Assembly: GCF_018691265.1 (NCBI RefSeq)
Contig: NW_024881279.1
Coordinates: forward strand, 8,523,243-8,587,242
Direction of reading: 5' to 3'
Length of the DNA stretch: 64,000 bases
Origin: Tyto alba
Taxonomy: Eukaryota; Chordata; Aves; Strigiformes; Tytonidae
Shown one piece after another: positions 45,641 through 58,916 of this stretch (positions within the stretch are counted from its first letter, which is position 1; every line of letters begins with the position of its first letter). The position numbers and the translations under genes are program-made. A model generated the notes under the pieces. It was not told the DNA's origin and did not search any database. It was given only the letters and a program-made list of their open reading frames with translations.

Positions 45641-48600
45641 ATGCATTTCCCTCAGCTGCTCTGTTACAGTGGTGCCCCAGTCAGAGCTTTTGCTTCACAA
45701 ACACAGAAGCACATTAATTTTCACTCTATTATTTTAAAACAAACAGGCAAACAACCGCTTGCTTCTGCCTCCTCCTCCCACTCACATGTGAGCATGGGAG
45801 GGTTTGGCACAGCGTGATGCAAAATAAAACAAATGGGTGCAAGAAAAAAAAGAGAAATCCAGATGAAATACAGAAAATAACTAGAAAACTTGAAATCTCG
45901 TGAAAGTTACTTTTCAATGCTCTCTTCATTCCCTGCAGCAGCTTCCCATAGCATATGGCTCCTGCTTATTTTTGATATGATGACTGTTATGTCCCCCCAT
46001 GGAAGAGATCCACAAGCTTGAATGGAGAGTGAGAGGTTTGCATTGAAACCACTTGTAGATGATAATAAGAAATGTTATTTTCTGACGCTGATTAGGTTGG
46101 TTTCACTAGTGCCATGGAGGGAAAGGTGTTGGCTGGAGTTTTGGAGGCACCCCTATGCAGTGTCACCTTATTTTGGGTCCAGAGGGTCATAGGGCTGTGT
46201 TGGTTGTACCTCTCTTATATTCATGGAAAGGAGAGAAAAATAAATTTAAAAAGCTATAGAAGTGAGATTATAGAGATATTTTTTTCTCGACCTTTCCATA
46301 GTTTACTAGGTATGGTAGACTTCTGATGAGAGTAAGTATGAGGTTTTTTGAGTGTGATAAAATTGAATGGTAGGATCAGGGAGAATTGAAATATCTAAAT
46401 TCAGGGAGTGAAACAGTGTGACTAAGACAAGAGCCCAGGCTTCAAGTGTAGTTGTATTGATCTTGAGAGATGTGTCTATCTCCATTAGCTATAGAGGGAA
46501 GCAAAGACTATTGCTTATAACCCCTGAGTGCACAGAGAAGTCCTACCAAAATTTCCTATTTAACTTTTCTTTCGTCTGCTCCTTTTTTTTTTTTCTTCCA
46601 ATCCTTTAAAGTGTAATCAAGGAATTGTTTTATTCTCCTCTGGATGGCATGTTTCATTTCTAATTAAACAGTGTTCTGTTTTCAGCTGCCACAGACCGGA
46701 TTAAAAATCTCAGATTTGAAATGGAAGTGGTGGTAACAGGGGTGGTGCACTGTCAGAGATGTGTGTTCACTGCCATTCAGGCTGGGTGGAAAAGTCAAAG
46801 GGAAAATAAATATAAATAGCGTTGTGGTGTCCTTGACTGGTCGTGTGCAGGAGAGAGCCCTGACCAGAGCCATTGGTACAGAAGGGTGACAAGAACAAGG
46901 TTTGCTGCTTTAGTTCCTTCCCACTTCAATCACATTTCAGTCACAATTTCCAAGTGAGACTCCAAAATACTTCCTAAAACTAAGATCTTCTGGTATTTCA
47001 TGACCAGTTTTGCCTCAAAGGAAGGCTGACAAACATTTTAACTCTTCTGTAATTCTAGCCTCTGTTAAATTGGTGTTTTTATTCTGAAGAGCCAGTCTTG
47101 CTTTTTCTGCTCTGATAAAATCCTCACTAAAGTCAGTGCATGCATTTAAAATTTCCTAGGCACTCATTAAGCAATTTCTCTCAATAATATTTACAGAGTT
47201 ATAAAATGCAGCAAAAAGTACTATTTCCTTTTAGCCGTAATCTGCCTCTCCCAAAGCACATGATAAGAAGTCAAGGACAAATAGACAGATAGTCTGAAGA
47301 CTGGCTCAATCAGTACATCTGTACTGAGTGTTCCCACACCTGCCTGGGAATGACAGTTCAATTTCATGAATCTGAAGTCCAACACCTCCCACTGGCACTA
47401 CATTGCTTGCTGTTTCTTTCCTTTTGATTTCTCTTTGAAAATCCCAGTTCACTTCATGGTCAGAGAACCCCCTCCTCAGTCCCCTCTGTTCATCAGAGCC
47501 CCTCATAACCTGGCGTAGGATGAAAGGACTGTATAGATAACTTATGGGAAATCAGTAATTGAATCTTGGCTGTTTTCATAAATCATGTTGTCCAGCTATC
47601 AAACAGCTGTGGGTAGTGTAACATATTCCAAAACCTGCATAATTGATGACTCCCTTGCGATAGTTCAGCACGCATGACTGGTGGCTGGCTTTTTCCTTCT
47701 TGCCATCAATGTTTTGAAGTTTCCAGTGAAGAAAGCTCAGTTCTCTGGTATCTGAGTGGACCTGTAAACTGAATCGCCAAAGTCATTAAGAGAAAGATGC
47801 TGATAAAAGGAGAATGTAATCCAAATTGATGGGTAAAATAAATCCTTCGTGCTATTTCTTAAAGGGATTTGGAATGATAAAAGCACCTGAGGAGGGAAGC
47901 TGTATCTAGGAGACTGGTTTATGGGTTGTGTTTATGCAGTAGAGAAGTGCTTATGAAAACGGGACTGTTGTAAGGAGAGTTACATGAGGGCTCCTGCCAG
48001 CTGCAGAAGCACCACAGTATGCATCAGTTGCCTCAAGGCTTTTGCTGAAACCATCCCCTTAGCAAATCCTGAAAGCAGATCTTCACCAGTTGTGGTCTGA
48101 TGTCAAGTGCCAGTGAAGTCCTTTAAGTTTATTTCATCCAGGTCCTGATGGGGATCTGAACGCTGGTGTCTATAGAGGCAGCTCATGTGTGTTTGCCACA
48201 TGCTGTTTCCCTCTCCATCCCAGCCACTGCAGGAGCTCTGGTGAGCTAATGAGGCCAAGAAGGCTGAGAAAACCATGCCTGAGTGTCCTGTCCTGAGCAG
48301 ACACAAACTTGGGCTTTTTGATAGTATCCCTCTGGATATGATCTTGCTGTGAAAGTAACTACTGACTTCCCTTGCTTTGGTTTCCAGGGCTCACCCTGCA
48401 GCCCAGATGGCCACACACTGTCAGGCAAACAAGCTGTTACAGCAAGAGCTTGTCTGCTGTAGGGAGAAAAGAGTTTTTGTACCCTAGCTAACGCTGGTGA
48501 TACAGCCCAGGGCTGTGTGCTTTGTGTCTGAGCCTGTAACAGTGTCTGCAGCTGTCATAAAAACCCACAGGCTGTCTTGTGCACTGAGCTGCTGTAGAAA

Positions 48601-50404
48601 ATGATGGTCTGTTTTGGCAGAAAAGGGATTCTGCGAGCCAGGACCAAAGCACATCATCAGTGATGTGTGACTTTTCCCATTCATTTAACAAAGGTGTTTG
48701 CTGAGGCCTGGTGGAAATGTATGGTAGACTTACAGGATCCAGAGAGACATGGTAATATAGTGTTTGGTGTATGCTGCTGCTGCTACAAACTGGATGTTTG
48801 CTGAAGTCCACAGTAGTGCTGCTTAAACACAGAGAAACCTGCATAAATTACCCCATTTTCTCTGAGGGAAAAATGATTTTTCTTTTTGTTCGTCCTACTT
48901 GGGAGTTCACAGGCTCTTCAGTATAGAAGACTAAGAAACGTGTGGCCAATTTATATTGAAGTCCTTTCAGGGTGTGACTCTGTTAATGTTTTAGTTTGGC
49001 CTAAGGAACATGCTTTGAAGGGGCTCTCTTGATCTTCCCCTCCTGGTGCTTTTTTTGCACTGGGAATGGTGTGCAAGTGATGCGGGGAAGCAGTAGCATT
49101 CTGGTAAAAGGACAAAGCTTTATTCCAGTGAATCAAGGCTGAGTCCAGCTGGTTGTTTGTAAATGCAATGTAATGGACCTTGGAACTGAACTCCAGCATA
49201 CAGGTACTCTGTTAGCTGAGTTAGAGATGCAAACTTCTTCAAAGATTGTCTTAAAAAAAAAAAAAAATTGGCTACTGTTTTTATGAAGTACTAACCAAAA
49301 AGTAGCTCCCAACCCAAAGAGATTAACGGTTGCCTATACTATGCCATATTTCAGCCTGGAGTGATATGAGGTTCCAGTACACTGTGGACTCTTGGATCAG
49401 GATCCAGCTGGAGTATCTCTGTTCTGCACTTCTGTCATGGTCCAGGACACTTGCTCAAAAATGTGTCTTTTTATCTGTTTTTTGCCTACTATTCATGTGG
49501 GTGCTCTGTTCACTGGCACTGTTGTCAGAGGGAAAATCAGAAAGATGCTCTGATGTTTGGGGCTCCGTCTCAAGACTTAACTGAAATGATTTTGCTAAAT
49601 TCATTTGCCTGTGTCTAAAATGAGAAAAGCCCCAAGAAGGGAATAAGACGTCTAAATTCTTCTACTACTGAAGAATTTACATGCTTTGAATTTTAAGTTC
49701 TGTGTTTAATTGCTTGCTTTAGTTGCAATGAAGCCATACATAGATTTTGTTTCTCATCACCATCAGAAAGCACTGGCTTCACCGTCTCTCTCTCTTAAGT
49801 ACTACTGCAGAGCTGCCTCATCATGACTCTGTATTTCCACAGAATTTTTCATAAATTCACTCCTATCTTCTGTGCATGTGGCTTTCTCCAGGGAGGAACC
49901 CTGTGACCTGTCCTAACCTCTCCTCTCAGCAGTGCACAAATGCAGGGTACCAACCTTAGAAAAGAGATCACAAAACTTTGTTAAACAAGGTGACTCAACA
50001 GAAACAAATGAAGTGGAAAACACCAAGTGACATGCCATGGGCCACTTGCAGATGTCAGTGGGAATTTCAGTAGTTTTACTATCAGCCTATAATGCTTTCC
50101 TGAGGAGAGGTGGGGAGGGTTTGAACTGCAGCTATCAAAAATCATTAAAGGGAACACCACATTCCCAGGAAAAAAAGAGAAGAGGTAATCCAGAGGTACC
50201 TACATCACCCATGGTGAGCAGCAGCATGGGGAGATGCTCCCCACAGCCAAAGTGTAGCCCAGATTCCCCAAGAGTGAACACTGCAGCTTGCTCTCTGCAG
50301 TGGAGCTGTGACTGCAGAGCTCGCAGGGAGGCTGCGATAGAGGGAAAGCAGCAATGAGCTGCTCTACCTTTTGTATCGCAGGCCTTCCCAGAAAAGTTAT
50401 CTTG
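45641..50404. other. Gene-free single-copy stretch
   Basis: No gene, RNA or recognised repeat is found. Short open frames lack motifs. A15 occurs at 49,253-49,267 and a T-rich run at about 46,581-46,594. Confidence 0.5.
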
Positions 50405-50535
50405 AGACTCATGCTAGCTTATCTAATTATTATAATTAGACACAAAATCATTAATAACCTGGCTTAATTACATCTGTTTTTCTTCAATTGCAGTCTAATG
50501 TAAAAGATTCCAATTAAGGTTCATTACATGGAAAA
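50405..50535. promoter_or_regulatory. ATTA-dense candidate enhancer element
   Basis: At least eight TAAT/ATTA cores lie within about 130 bp, including CTAATTATTATAATTAG, CATTAATAACC, CTTAATTACATC and CCAATTAAGG. They are embedded in non-repetitive sequence. Dense homeodomain cores like these are frequent in deeply conserved vertebrate enhancers. No coding frame or transposon explains them. Conservation cannot be tested here, and the regulatory role is inferred. Confidence 0.35.
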
Positions 50536-51899
50536 ATCTGTGGAGTCTGTTATTTCACTCTTAAGATCATCTAGAACAAAGAGAAGACATACAGATTCTA
50601 AGTTTCTTTTAAGGGGCTGTGTTTTAATTAATTTCTGCTTCTGAAACAATTAAAGGATTTACTTGTAGTAACTCAGGAAATTCATACTCATCTCTAGAGA
50701 CCCAGTGTTGTGAGCTCTGTGAAGATAGGCTGCATTTTTTCTATATTACTGGGAACCAAAATCTTCTCTCAAGTATAGTGTGGAGCTCAGTTTGAACTGA
50801 GGAATTTTGGCCTGGTGGCTTTGCCTGAAAAGACTGAAAGGACAAGATCTGAGGCCGGATTTAGGCCTTTAATAGAAATCTTGAAACTGCTGCTCTGGTG
50901 TGACTCAGTTTGAAAGTCAGATGATGCTTTGTGGTAACAGTTAGGATCTGTTTACAGCCTAGGAAATAATTGGAAATCGTGCTCTAAAGAGCTATGCTAA
51001 ATGATGTAAATCCTAGATGACTAGAAAGCCAAGTGATTGGGAAAAACTCTAGGACCCTTACAAAGAGGATTTGCTGAATTTTCCATAGCAGCAGCTGCCT
51101 CTGGGTTTATATCGAGTTGTATTAACAGGGTTTGCTGCAGGTTGTCACAGAGAAGCAGTGCAGAGGAGAGTTGCCTGCTGGATGTGCCTTAGGAGAGCGG
51201 CTTGCACTGCAAGAGCAGTGTGCTGAGTAACTCCACGGCATTTTCTGTTCTGCTACAGCGCAGCAAGCGTGCTCTGGGGTAGTGGCAGGAGAGGGAGTGT
51301 GTTGGGATGGAAGTTGGGCTGACTGGCTGTACCACTTTTCAGGGTACAGAGCAAGTGTCTGCAGTGCAACAACATGTCCTTTGACAGCTGTGCCAGAGCT
51401 GGGTTTTTACTGCAAGCAAATGCGAGCACCCCATTCCTCTTAAACTTGGAAAAAAGCCCTAAGCAAACCTTCATCTGTCTGGGAAAAAAATGAGCCATGC
51501 CCTCTCCAAGCAGGAGTGCAGTCAGGTGCTGAAGTATTATAAAGCCAGACAAAGAATAGATCATTTCCCTTTTTAGCCTACTTGTCCCTTCTCCAATCTA
51601 CCTTGTGCAGTCATCCCCCTCTCAGCGTACAAGAAGCCTCATCCATTGGCAGTAGTCTGCTTGGCTGTACTGGCATGTGGCACGGCATCTGCACGGCACA
51701 TTGTCCACGGTTGTAGCTTAACAGGCAGCCCTGACTCACTTGATTTTCCATAACACTTAAACACAGGTTTGAACTCTATCTTTAGTCCAAACCAAGCCTA
51801 TCTTTTTTTCAGCCTGTGAGGTGCTGGCTTGCACTCAGTTTTTGCTCTACAGGTCTTAATCACTCAAGCCACTCAACTCAAGCTCAGCTACCAAAACAT
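50536..51899. other. Gene-free single-copy stretch
   Basis: No supported feature is seen. A minus-strand open frame at 51,253-51,564 has no recognisable domain. Confidence 0.5.
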
Positions 51900-52135
51900 A
51901 ACAAGTGCAGATCTCTGGTCTCCGAGCTGTTCTCTAGCCCTCCACTCTTCTCTTTTACAGCCTCCTTTGCTCTTTTCCAGGCACCACTAGGTTTCCTGCC
52001 CCTCTCTCCAGGTCTCTACTTCTCCCTCCTGCAAGGATTCCCTATTTTGTCTTGTCAAACACCCACAAAAGTCTCTCTCTCAGAGGCCTTCCATCTTCCA
52101 TTTCCTTCCTTCTGCTCTCCCCTGTATGTTGTTCT
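51900..52135. repeat. Pyrimidine-rich strand-asymmetric region
   Basis: Over about 235 bp the + strand is dominated by C and T, with short blocks such as CCTTCCTTCTGCTCTCCCC and repeated CTTTTCCAG/CTCTCCAG elements. It contains several AG sites that look like 3' splice sites, and a 114-aa frame spans it. The frame's serine/leucine/phenylalanine/proline-rich content simply mirrors the pyrimidine bias, so it is not called a gene. Confidence 0.75.
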
Positions 52136-55100
52136 CAATAACAAAAAGGAAAGAAATTAAAACCATTAAGAAATTCTCTTTGGGTATAGGCTGGCATTTT
52201 CAAAAGCACCTCTAGCAAGGAGACAGCTGCATCTCATGGGTTCAGTAAAGGATTTTCCCACTTAGTTCTTTGTTACCTGTGAAAAAACATTGCATGTTTA
52301 AACAGGCAGTATCTGCTCCCAAGCAGAAATGCTCCAGCCAGTGTCCTATGCAGGGAACACAACAATGCTTAAGCAGAGAGCATGCTGGCTCCCAACAGAA
52401 ACAAGGAGGCTCAATATTGCCTTAATAGCAAATCAGAGTTATTTTGCCATCAGTCTTTTCCCATCCTATTGCAGTGCTCCATAGCTGCATCACAGTGCAA
52501 ACAGTGGCCTATGTTCATCTGTATCTGTTACCATTTCTCTCCTTCAAAATGATATGGGATTTAACTGTAATTTGAAGGGCAGATCTGATGCCAAGATGGT
52601 TGGAGGAAATGCTGGAGAGGGTGACTCTGGCTGGGATCCTCCCCACTCAGGACAGTTCATCTATGAAAGCCCTGGGGAGAGCTGCAGGTGATGGACAAGG
52701 CACAAGTTAGCAGAGGTTGAGCTCTCCTTTGTCCCTTCACTCAACTCTCCTAGTTCATTAATTTACTAAAGACATCAATCTATGTCTGGACTTGGTGGGA
52801 GTAAGAGCAGAGCTTTGCCTCACCATGTGCAGCCACGCCCTATGTGATGCTAATTTTATTTTCTTCCCTATATACATCCAGGTAAACTGGGAACATTTCT
52901 AGCTTGATTCAAAGCGCAACATGTTGCTTGGGGATCTGTGAGTAGAAGGGAGTTGTAGTTTTCAGGTTCTGCTGTCCATGACGTGGTGTGGTGACTCCCC
53001 AGGAGAATGACAGAATAATAAGAAATAGATGTTCTCTGACATGAATGTGGGAGACAACAAATGCCAGAGATGAGATCCAAGTGGAATATTCTTTCATCTG
53101 GAGTCAGACAAGAGTCCACTGTTTGAGGAGTCCTAGTGTAACTGTGTGCAGACAAAGTTAATGTTATTTTATAGTTTATTTCCTTAAGTGACTTGCTTTG
53201 GTTATTACACCCACTCTGAGTTTTACAGTATCACTTAAAGAACAACAAGGCAGATTCTCTTTTACCACTGTCTTGTATTTGCCCTGTCTTAATAGTATCT
53301 CTTTTTACTGAACTCCTGAATACACCTGATTTTGGCCTCTTTTGTACCAGTTTCATGTTACTGTAGCCACAATGACATCAGTAATATTCCTCCATATTTA
53401 TCATAACATACTGTAAGAATGGGGCCTCATCTTTATATCTGTTGGTACATATTTATGTTCTACAAAAACGTCTTGCTGTAGGATACCCAGTCCAGGATGA
53501 ATTGTGAGCCTCTTCTTTCCTACTCAGGAAATTACCATCTACAAGGGCACCCTGTCAAAAGGAGGGAGAGAGTTTACAGTGATATGCAAGTTACATTTAA
53601 GAAGAACTGAAAATCTCAGCCAGCATAAGGCAAACTCTAGAATAAGCTGTCAGAACTGAGCAATCTTTAATATTCATATATCTATTCAGGATGCGTCTCT
53701 GCATAATGTGTATTGCAGTCATCGGGTACACATGTTTAGTACCTAGAAACAGTAAAATAACTTGTTAAAGCTAAAATGGAAATTATGGGATTGATTTACC
53801 TGTGCACTTCTAGTTGCTTTATGCCAGACTGGTGATATGAAAGAGGCATAAACCTCATATAACTGGCTGGGTAAATTAGATTAATGTCTTGTTCTTCTTT
53901 CTGGAAAGGTCTAAAGCAGACAAAATGTACCCTGAGCTGATACAAATTCCTTTTCTTTAATGTCTGTTGCAGCCTTCCCCTGTGGTAGCTTTTATGATTT
54001 TTCTGATTTTAAAATATATCTTTTAGCACTAGTTTGTCCCCATTTTCTGAAGGAAAGCTGCTAGAAGTTGACTGCCATGAGAAGGCCACTTTCATACATA
54101 ACTCACACATTGCAGGCTCTGCTTGGCCCAGCTTTTACACCCATGTGGGCCAGTCTGTTTAAACCCTCTGTGAGCACAATGTTACATGGATTTCCCATTT
54201 GTTCCTGCTCTCCATCTGCTGTCATACAGTGGCTCTAGGAGCACAGGTCTCCCAAGAGCAACAGTCTGTGCTGCTCTAGCAAAGCGGTTCCCTCCTTCCT
54301 CTGCAAGGCAACAGATCATATAAAACAACTTTGGGAGCTAAATATGGCCTGTGTGTTTGCAATTGGTCAATGGTGTTACATGCTCAGGTAGGGTTTCTGT
54401 GATATGTTTTACATGGTTCTCTGCATAAAACTGTGTTTTGCTCCATATATAAAAATATGTCCTCATGTATATTTTCATCTCTAAGTGGTCTTTCTGAGAA
54501 GGAAAAGATGGAGTTTGTGCAATTTACTGTGATTGCACTTAGCTGCTCTTCATTACAGTTCATTGAATGGTTTCTTTGATTTTTCTTTTTCTAACACTGT
54601 TGAAGTTCTCATTCGGGATAAAAAAAAATCCTCAATTTTAAGAGAATTTGCTAAGAGAAAATTGTTCAGGTCACATCTTGGTCTCCTCCACATGATGTCT
54701 TTATAAAACCTCAGTATATATTTGATGAGTGTTACTGGTTCATATAGACAATTACCTGAAACTCGCTCTGGCAGACCTATAGGCAAGAAATGTCCCCAGT
54801 GCGTGGTGATATAAGTGCCTGTGGACACAGGCAAGAGACCAGGAAACTGAGGGCTGAAGATGAATCCATATGAAGGAGAGTCAGCTCTGGACTGGATTAT
54901 GCTGAGTGCACATGGTAGATTTTACTGTTGTCAGGAAACAAACCTGGGAGAGGAGCACGTCCAGCTGTGGGTTCCACCTTGGTTCCAACCAGCCTAGTCC
55001 ATCTCTTCCTCTCTCTGTTCTCCATCATATTCATTCCCTCATATAACCAGTGACTGCTGGTACCAAAACCAGGCAGACTTTTATTTTACCACTGTACCTC

Positions 55101-56712
55101 CTGAATCTACGGACCATGCACCCGAAATCTAGTTGGAAAAGCATCAAGCATCTGCTTTACTAGCTCTCTGAGTTGTGGTGGAAACATCTCTGGGTTGGAT
55201 CCAGCTGTGCAATTAATAAGTAGGCAGAAGTGTGAATTCCCAAGAACATTTATAGCTGATGGGACTCTTTTCCTGGCACCAATCATGCCCTGAAGCATTT
55301 GTTAAATTTAGTTGGACCAGGGGATCTGAACAAATGCATTATGGGAAGGAGAAAAGCAATACCATGGACATGTTTCCACTCCAACATAATCCTTCTTGAT
55401 GGAGATCTTTTTGGCTGGCAGGTTGGGAAGAAAGCTGAAATTAGATGATTATATTAAGTGAGATGATCATGCCTTTTAGGGCTCAGGATAAGTCTGAGAT
55501 TATTGTGGCCGTCATCACTATGACAATTCACATAGTGTTTACTGAAGTAAAGACACCAAAGTGGCTCATAAATTGGAGAAGATGTCAGTTGCTACCATAC
55601 AAAGCAGTGGGACTATTAGAGCTCACAATCCAGGAACGCAGTCTTTGATTGCACACTGTAGTTTCAGGGAGCATAAGGAATACTGTGGTCTCATTTTCTG
55701 GGAGACAGAGTTGTTTGAGAAATCTGACCTTACCTCTGTCTTTTCTGCAGCATCCTGAGAAAATTAACAAGGCATAACAGCCCATAATACTCTCATTTTA
55801 GCTGCAACCACAAATCTAGAATGTCCTTATCTTCACAGTATTGCAGTCTTCTTTATTATAATTGTATTCAGGGCTTATTTCTGGCTGGATACTTACTGAT
55901 TAGACCAAGGTTGCTGAAGATGATCATTTCCCACTGCTGGTTAATAGCCACATCCCATGAAGGGTCTGCCTTTGTCAGGGAAGCTGGTAGGAGTCATTTC
56001 AGAGGGGCTGCAGCCCCATCACTGCCCTTGAGGCAGTGTTTTGAGTAGCATAATTTAATTAAAATTTAGTAAGCAGTCAGAACTTGTGTACAGCATTGCA
56101 CTGCCATTTTTAAACAACAAATTAATATCTTTTCTCTAGAATTTCCTCTTTCAAAGACATTTGTGTTCTGCACATTTGTATCAGCCAGCTTTGGCCCAGG
56201 AAGTTCAGGAGGATTGCAGGAACACTGATGTGTGTCAATCCATTTGAACCAATAATTTAATCTTCTAGTGGCTTGTCCATGTTCAGATATACCAAAGAGA
56301 AGAAAGACACGAAGAGATATCTGGCTCATGTCTGAAACCAAAAGGCAAAATACTGGCCCCAATGAATTTAATTTCAAAATTCCCAGGAACTGCAATTGGG
56401 CCAGGATTTCATTGAAAAAATATATTTAATCTTGTGTGTTTCTCAGAACCTTTCCATCCACTGCACCTGAGTGAAAGCCAATATGGAAAAGCCAATAATG
56501 ACAAAAAGATCCAAGCGTGTCTGTCTCAGGTTATTTTGCTTTTTGGCTTCTTCAGTTTCCCATGACCCTGAGGATAAACAGAAGTTTACTCATTGCTAGG
56601 AATAGCATCAATGCACTTCAGCTGGTTGTGGCTACTGGCCAGTAACACTGGCTTTTCAAACAGCGCTTTCACTTTCAAGTACGTCCGAATGACACACTCG
56701 GTTGATTTGCAG
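52136..56712. other. Gene-free stretch with unassigned open frames
   Basis: No recognised gene is present. Minus-strand frames at 54,553-54,834, 55,107-55,298 and 56,066-56,395 have protein-like composition, but none matches a family I know. They are not linked by splice sites that I can support. Confidence 0.45.
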
Positions 56713-56889
56713 TGTTCCTGCCAGCAGCTGGGTATGTTAGGTGGTCTGTCTTCACTATAAATCGAACAGGGCAGGATGCTCAGAGTGGGGTGACAGGATT
56801 TCAGACAGCAACATCTTTAGAGAAATCAGTTGTTATTATACAAACAGCCTTAAGAAGGCATCTATTTAGGGCAACGTTGAGGAACAGAG
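56713..56889 (+). CDS. Candidate internal coding exon with an IQ motif
   Basis: The segment follows TTGATTTGCAG and ends before GTAAAG, so both splice borders are canonical. It is 177 bp (59 codons' worth) and has one open frame that starts with two bases of a split codon and leaves one base, making it a symmetric exon. The frame is closed immediately upstream by a TGA at 56,703-56,705, as expected for an intron. Its C-terminal half contains IIQTALRRHLFRATLR, which fits the calmodulin-binding IQ pattern (IQxxxRxxxxR) except for the optional glycine. The polypyrimidine tract is weak. The gene is not identified, and a chance open frame remains possible. Confidence 0.33.
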
Positions 56890-58678
56890 GTAAAGCAGTT
56901 TGAAAGCGACAATGGAAAGAGAAAATGTTAAGCAGAGTTTAACAGTTGTGCACAAAGTCTGTGCATTACTTATAAACCTTCCAGACGTGCAGGAGCTTTC
57001 TTTGGTTAACACACTTGCAATTTTCCAAGTGTTTGGCCAGAAACTCCAGCAGGTACAGAACTGCCATCCATTTGCCTAAACAAAATATGCCATCAAAGAT
57101 AGAAAGTTGGACAGATTTGCCCCCATGCTTGCTAGAAAGGTTTGCCTTTAGTTTGCTAGAGAGATGCAAACAGATACTAAATGCCCAGTTGAGTCTTAGT
57201 GAGTAAATGTCAAGGTTTACACAGTTGTTTGGAGGCTGGGGGAGTCATACAGAACCAATGGGATTTGCGGTGGATCTGGCAGAAAAAGGTCTGCTGTTCA
57301 GTGAAAAATGTTTCCAAAATGCTGCCTGATACTATGGGAATTGGTAACGAGCTTGTGAAACTTGTTCTGCTGTAAACTGCGTGCCAAAAAGAGGTTTTGT
57401 TTTCCTCAGTCTTCTTCAATAATTTTCCTCTCTGTTTCTGCAGCTCTTTCTTTTTTTTTTTCTGGTGGTTGTCCCTCAGGGGAAATGTCCTTCTGAGCCA
57501 GAACAAAAGACTGGGTGGATTATGAATTTTTGTTATTAGGATCATAAAAGCTTTTTCTCTTATAATTTCCATCTCTTCCCTCATATTTCATGTCCTTCAT
57601 TTCCTCGTGTGAGCCTTCGTCAAAGAGAACCACTAGGGTCTTACATCTTTTTCTCCTCTCATTCCATGCAAAATCCTGTTCAGTTATTCAGTGCTTGCCC
57701 GGAGGTGAAGGGACGTGGGGTGAGTTTGAGGAAACCCTTTCATCTCCCAGTGAAAATTCTTGAATTGGATTTTTACACATGGTTGGCATCCCAGGGGATT
57801 ACAGTACAATAATGTGGCAGTAGTGATTTTGAGTAGAGAAGGCAGCGCTTTAGGTTTGTCAGGGAGTTTTGATGTCTGAATAAACCAACAGAAAGCCAGT
57901 ATCTGAGCTGCCGGTGTATTTCCAGCTCCATCTATCTGGACCGGAATGTGATTCAAATAAAAAATTCAGTAGAGACTCAATCTTGAGGGTCCTACAAGAT
58001 GCTGACACTCTGGTCCTGATGTAGCAAAGAACTCTCAAGTTGGTAGTCTCCTGTGATAACTCAAAATGGTTAAAAATAAGCACATGCTTATGTGAACTGA
58101 TGTATGGCAAGTCAGAGAACTCGTCCTTACAGGCTTTGGCACTTCCATTTTAAATAATATTGCAGCAGGGAACTTACTTTGGTTGGCAGAACAAGGGTGC
58201 TCTGGAGAGGAAGGAATTATTTCTGTGATTTCAGTGAGACTTTCTCACTAATATTTTGCAAGTGCCTAGATCTCTGTCTTCTTGTAGGTGAAAGCTTTCA
58301 GTCGTGATTTATCCAGGAACAACCACATTGCCCTTACAATTCTTTGTGCTTGATGTGGTTTCGCAAACTGCTTACTGTTTTTATACTAGAGTCTGCCTCA
58401 TTGTATACTAAGTACTGAAAATATTAGGCTGCTCTCCTGGTCACTCAGCTCACACAACACTGCTTCTGTTCTCTAATTGAATGCATACGGCTCTTGAAAT
58501 AAAATTTCTACTGCAAATGTTTCTGCTGACAAGTTCAGAAAATGCTGTCTGGAAGCTTTCTTTGCTTTCTGTCTGGGAGGTATCTGTCCTAAAAACATGC
58601 TCACTTGTAAGTTTCTTGGCTTAGAGCACCCTTAAATATGACAGGACACAAAGATGTTTTAAATGAATTAATTTTTTT

Positions 58679-58721
58679 AAAAAAGAAAGAAAGAAAATAA
58701 TAATAATAATAAAAAAAAAAA
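58679..58721. repeat. A-rich microsatellite (GAAA then TAA then A run)
   Basis: An A-rich block passes from GAAA repeats through five TAA units to a run of A. A similar GAAA-type block follows about 150 bp later at 58,874-58,916. Both are simple sequence with no associated retrogene that I can see. Confidence 0.9.
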
Positions 58722-58873
58722 CATTTCCTGCCATTTTTTAGGTGGTTTAGTAACAGAAACTGCAGATAGTTTGATGCTGCTGTTTCTCTTCGTGTTATAC
58801 AGATACTTTTAACCTATATCAGTAGCTGATTTTGGTCTCCAGAATGTCCTTTCCACATTCTTAACTCACCTTG

Positions 58874-58916
58874 AAAAAGAAAAAGAAATTAAAAAAGAAT
58901 GAAAGAAAGAAAAAAG
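58874..58916. repeat. A-rich GAAA-type microsatellite
   Basis: The block is made of A runs broken by single G residues and two GAAA units. It ends at GGGG. It pairs in style with the block at 58,679-58,721. Confidence 0.88.

Noticed and set aside
51816..52160. 114-codon plus-strand frame rich in Ser, Leu, Phe and Pro
   Set aside because: The composition is a direct result of the pyrimidine-rich + strand, so it is not evidence of a protein.
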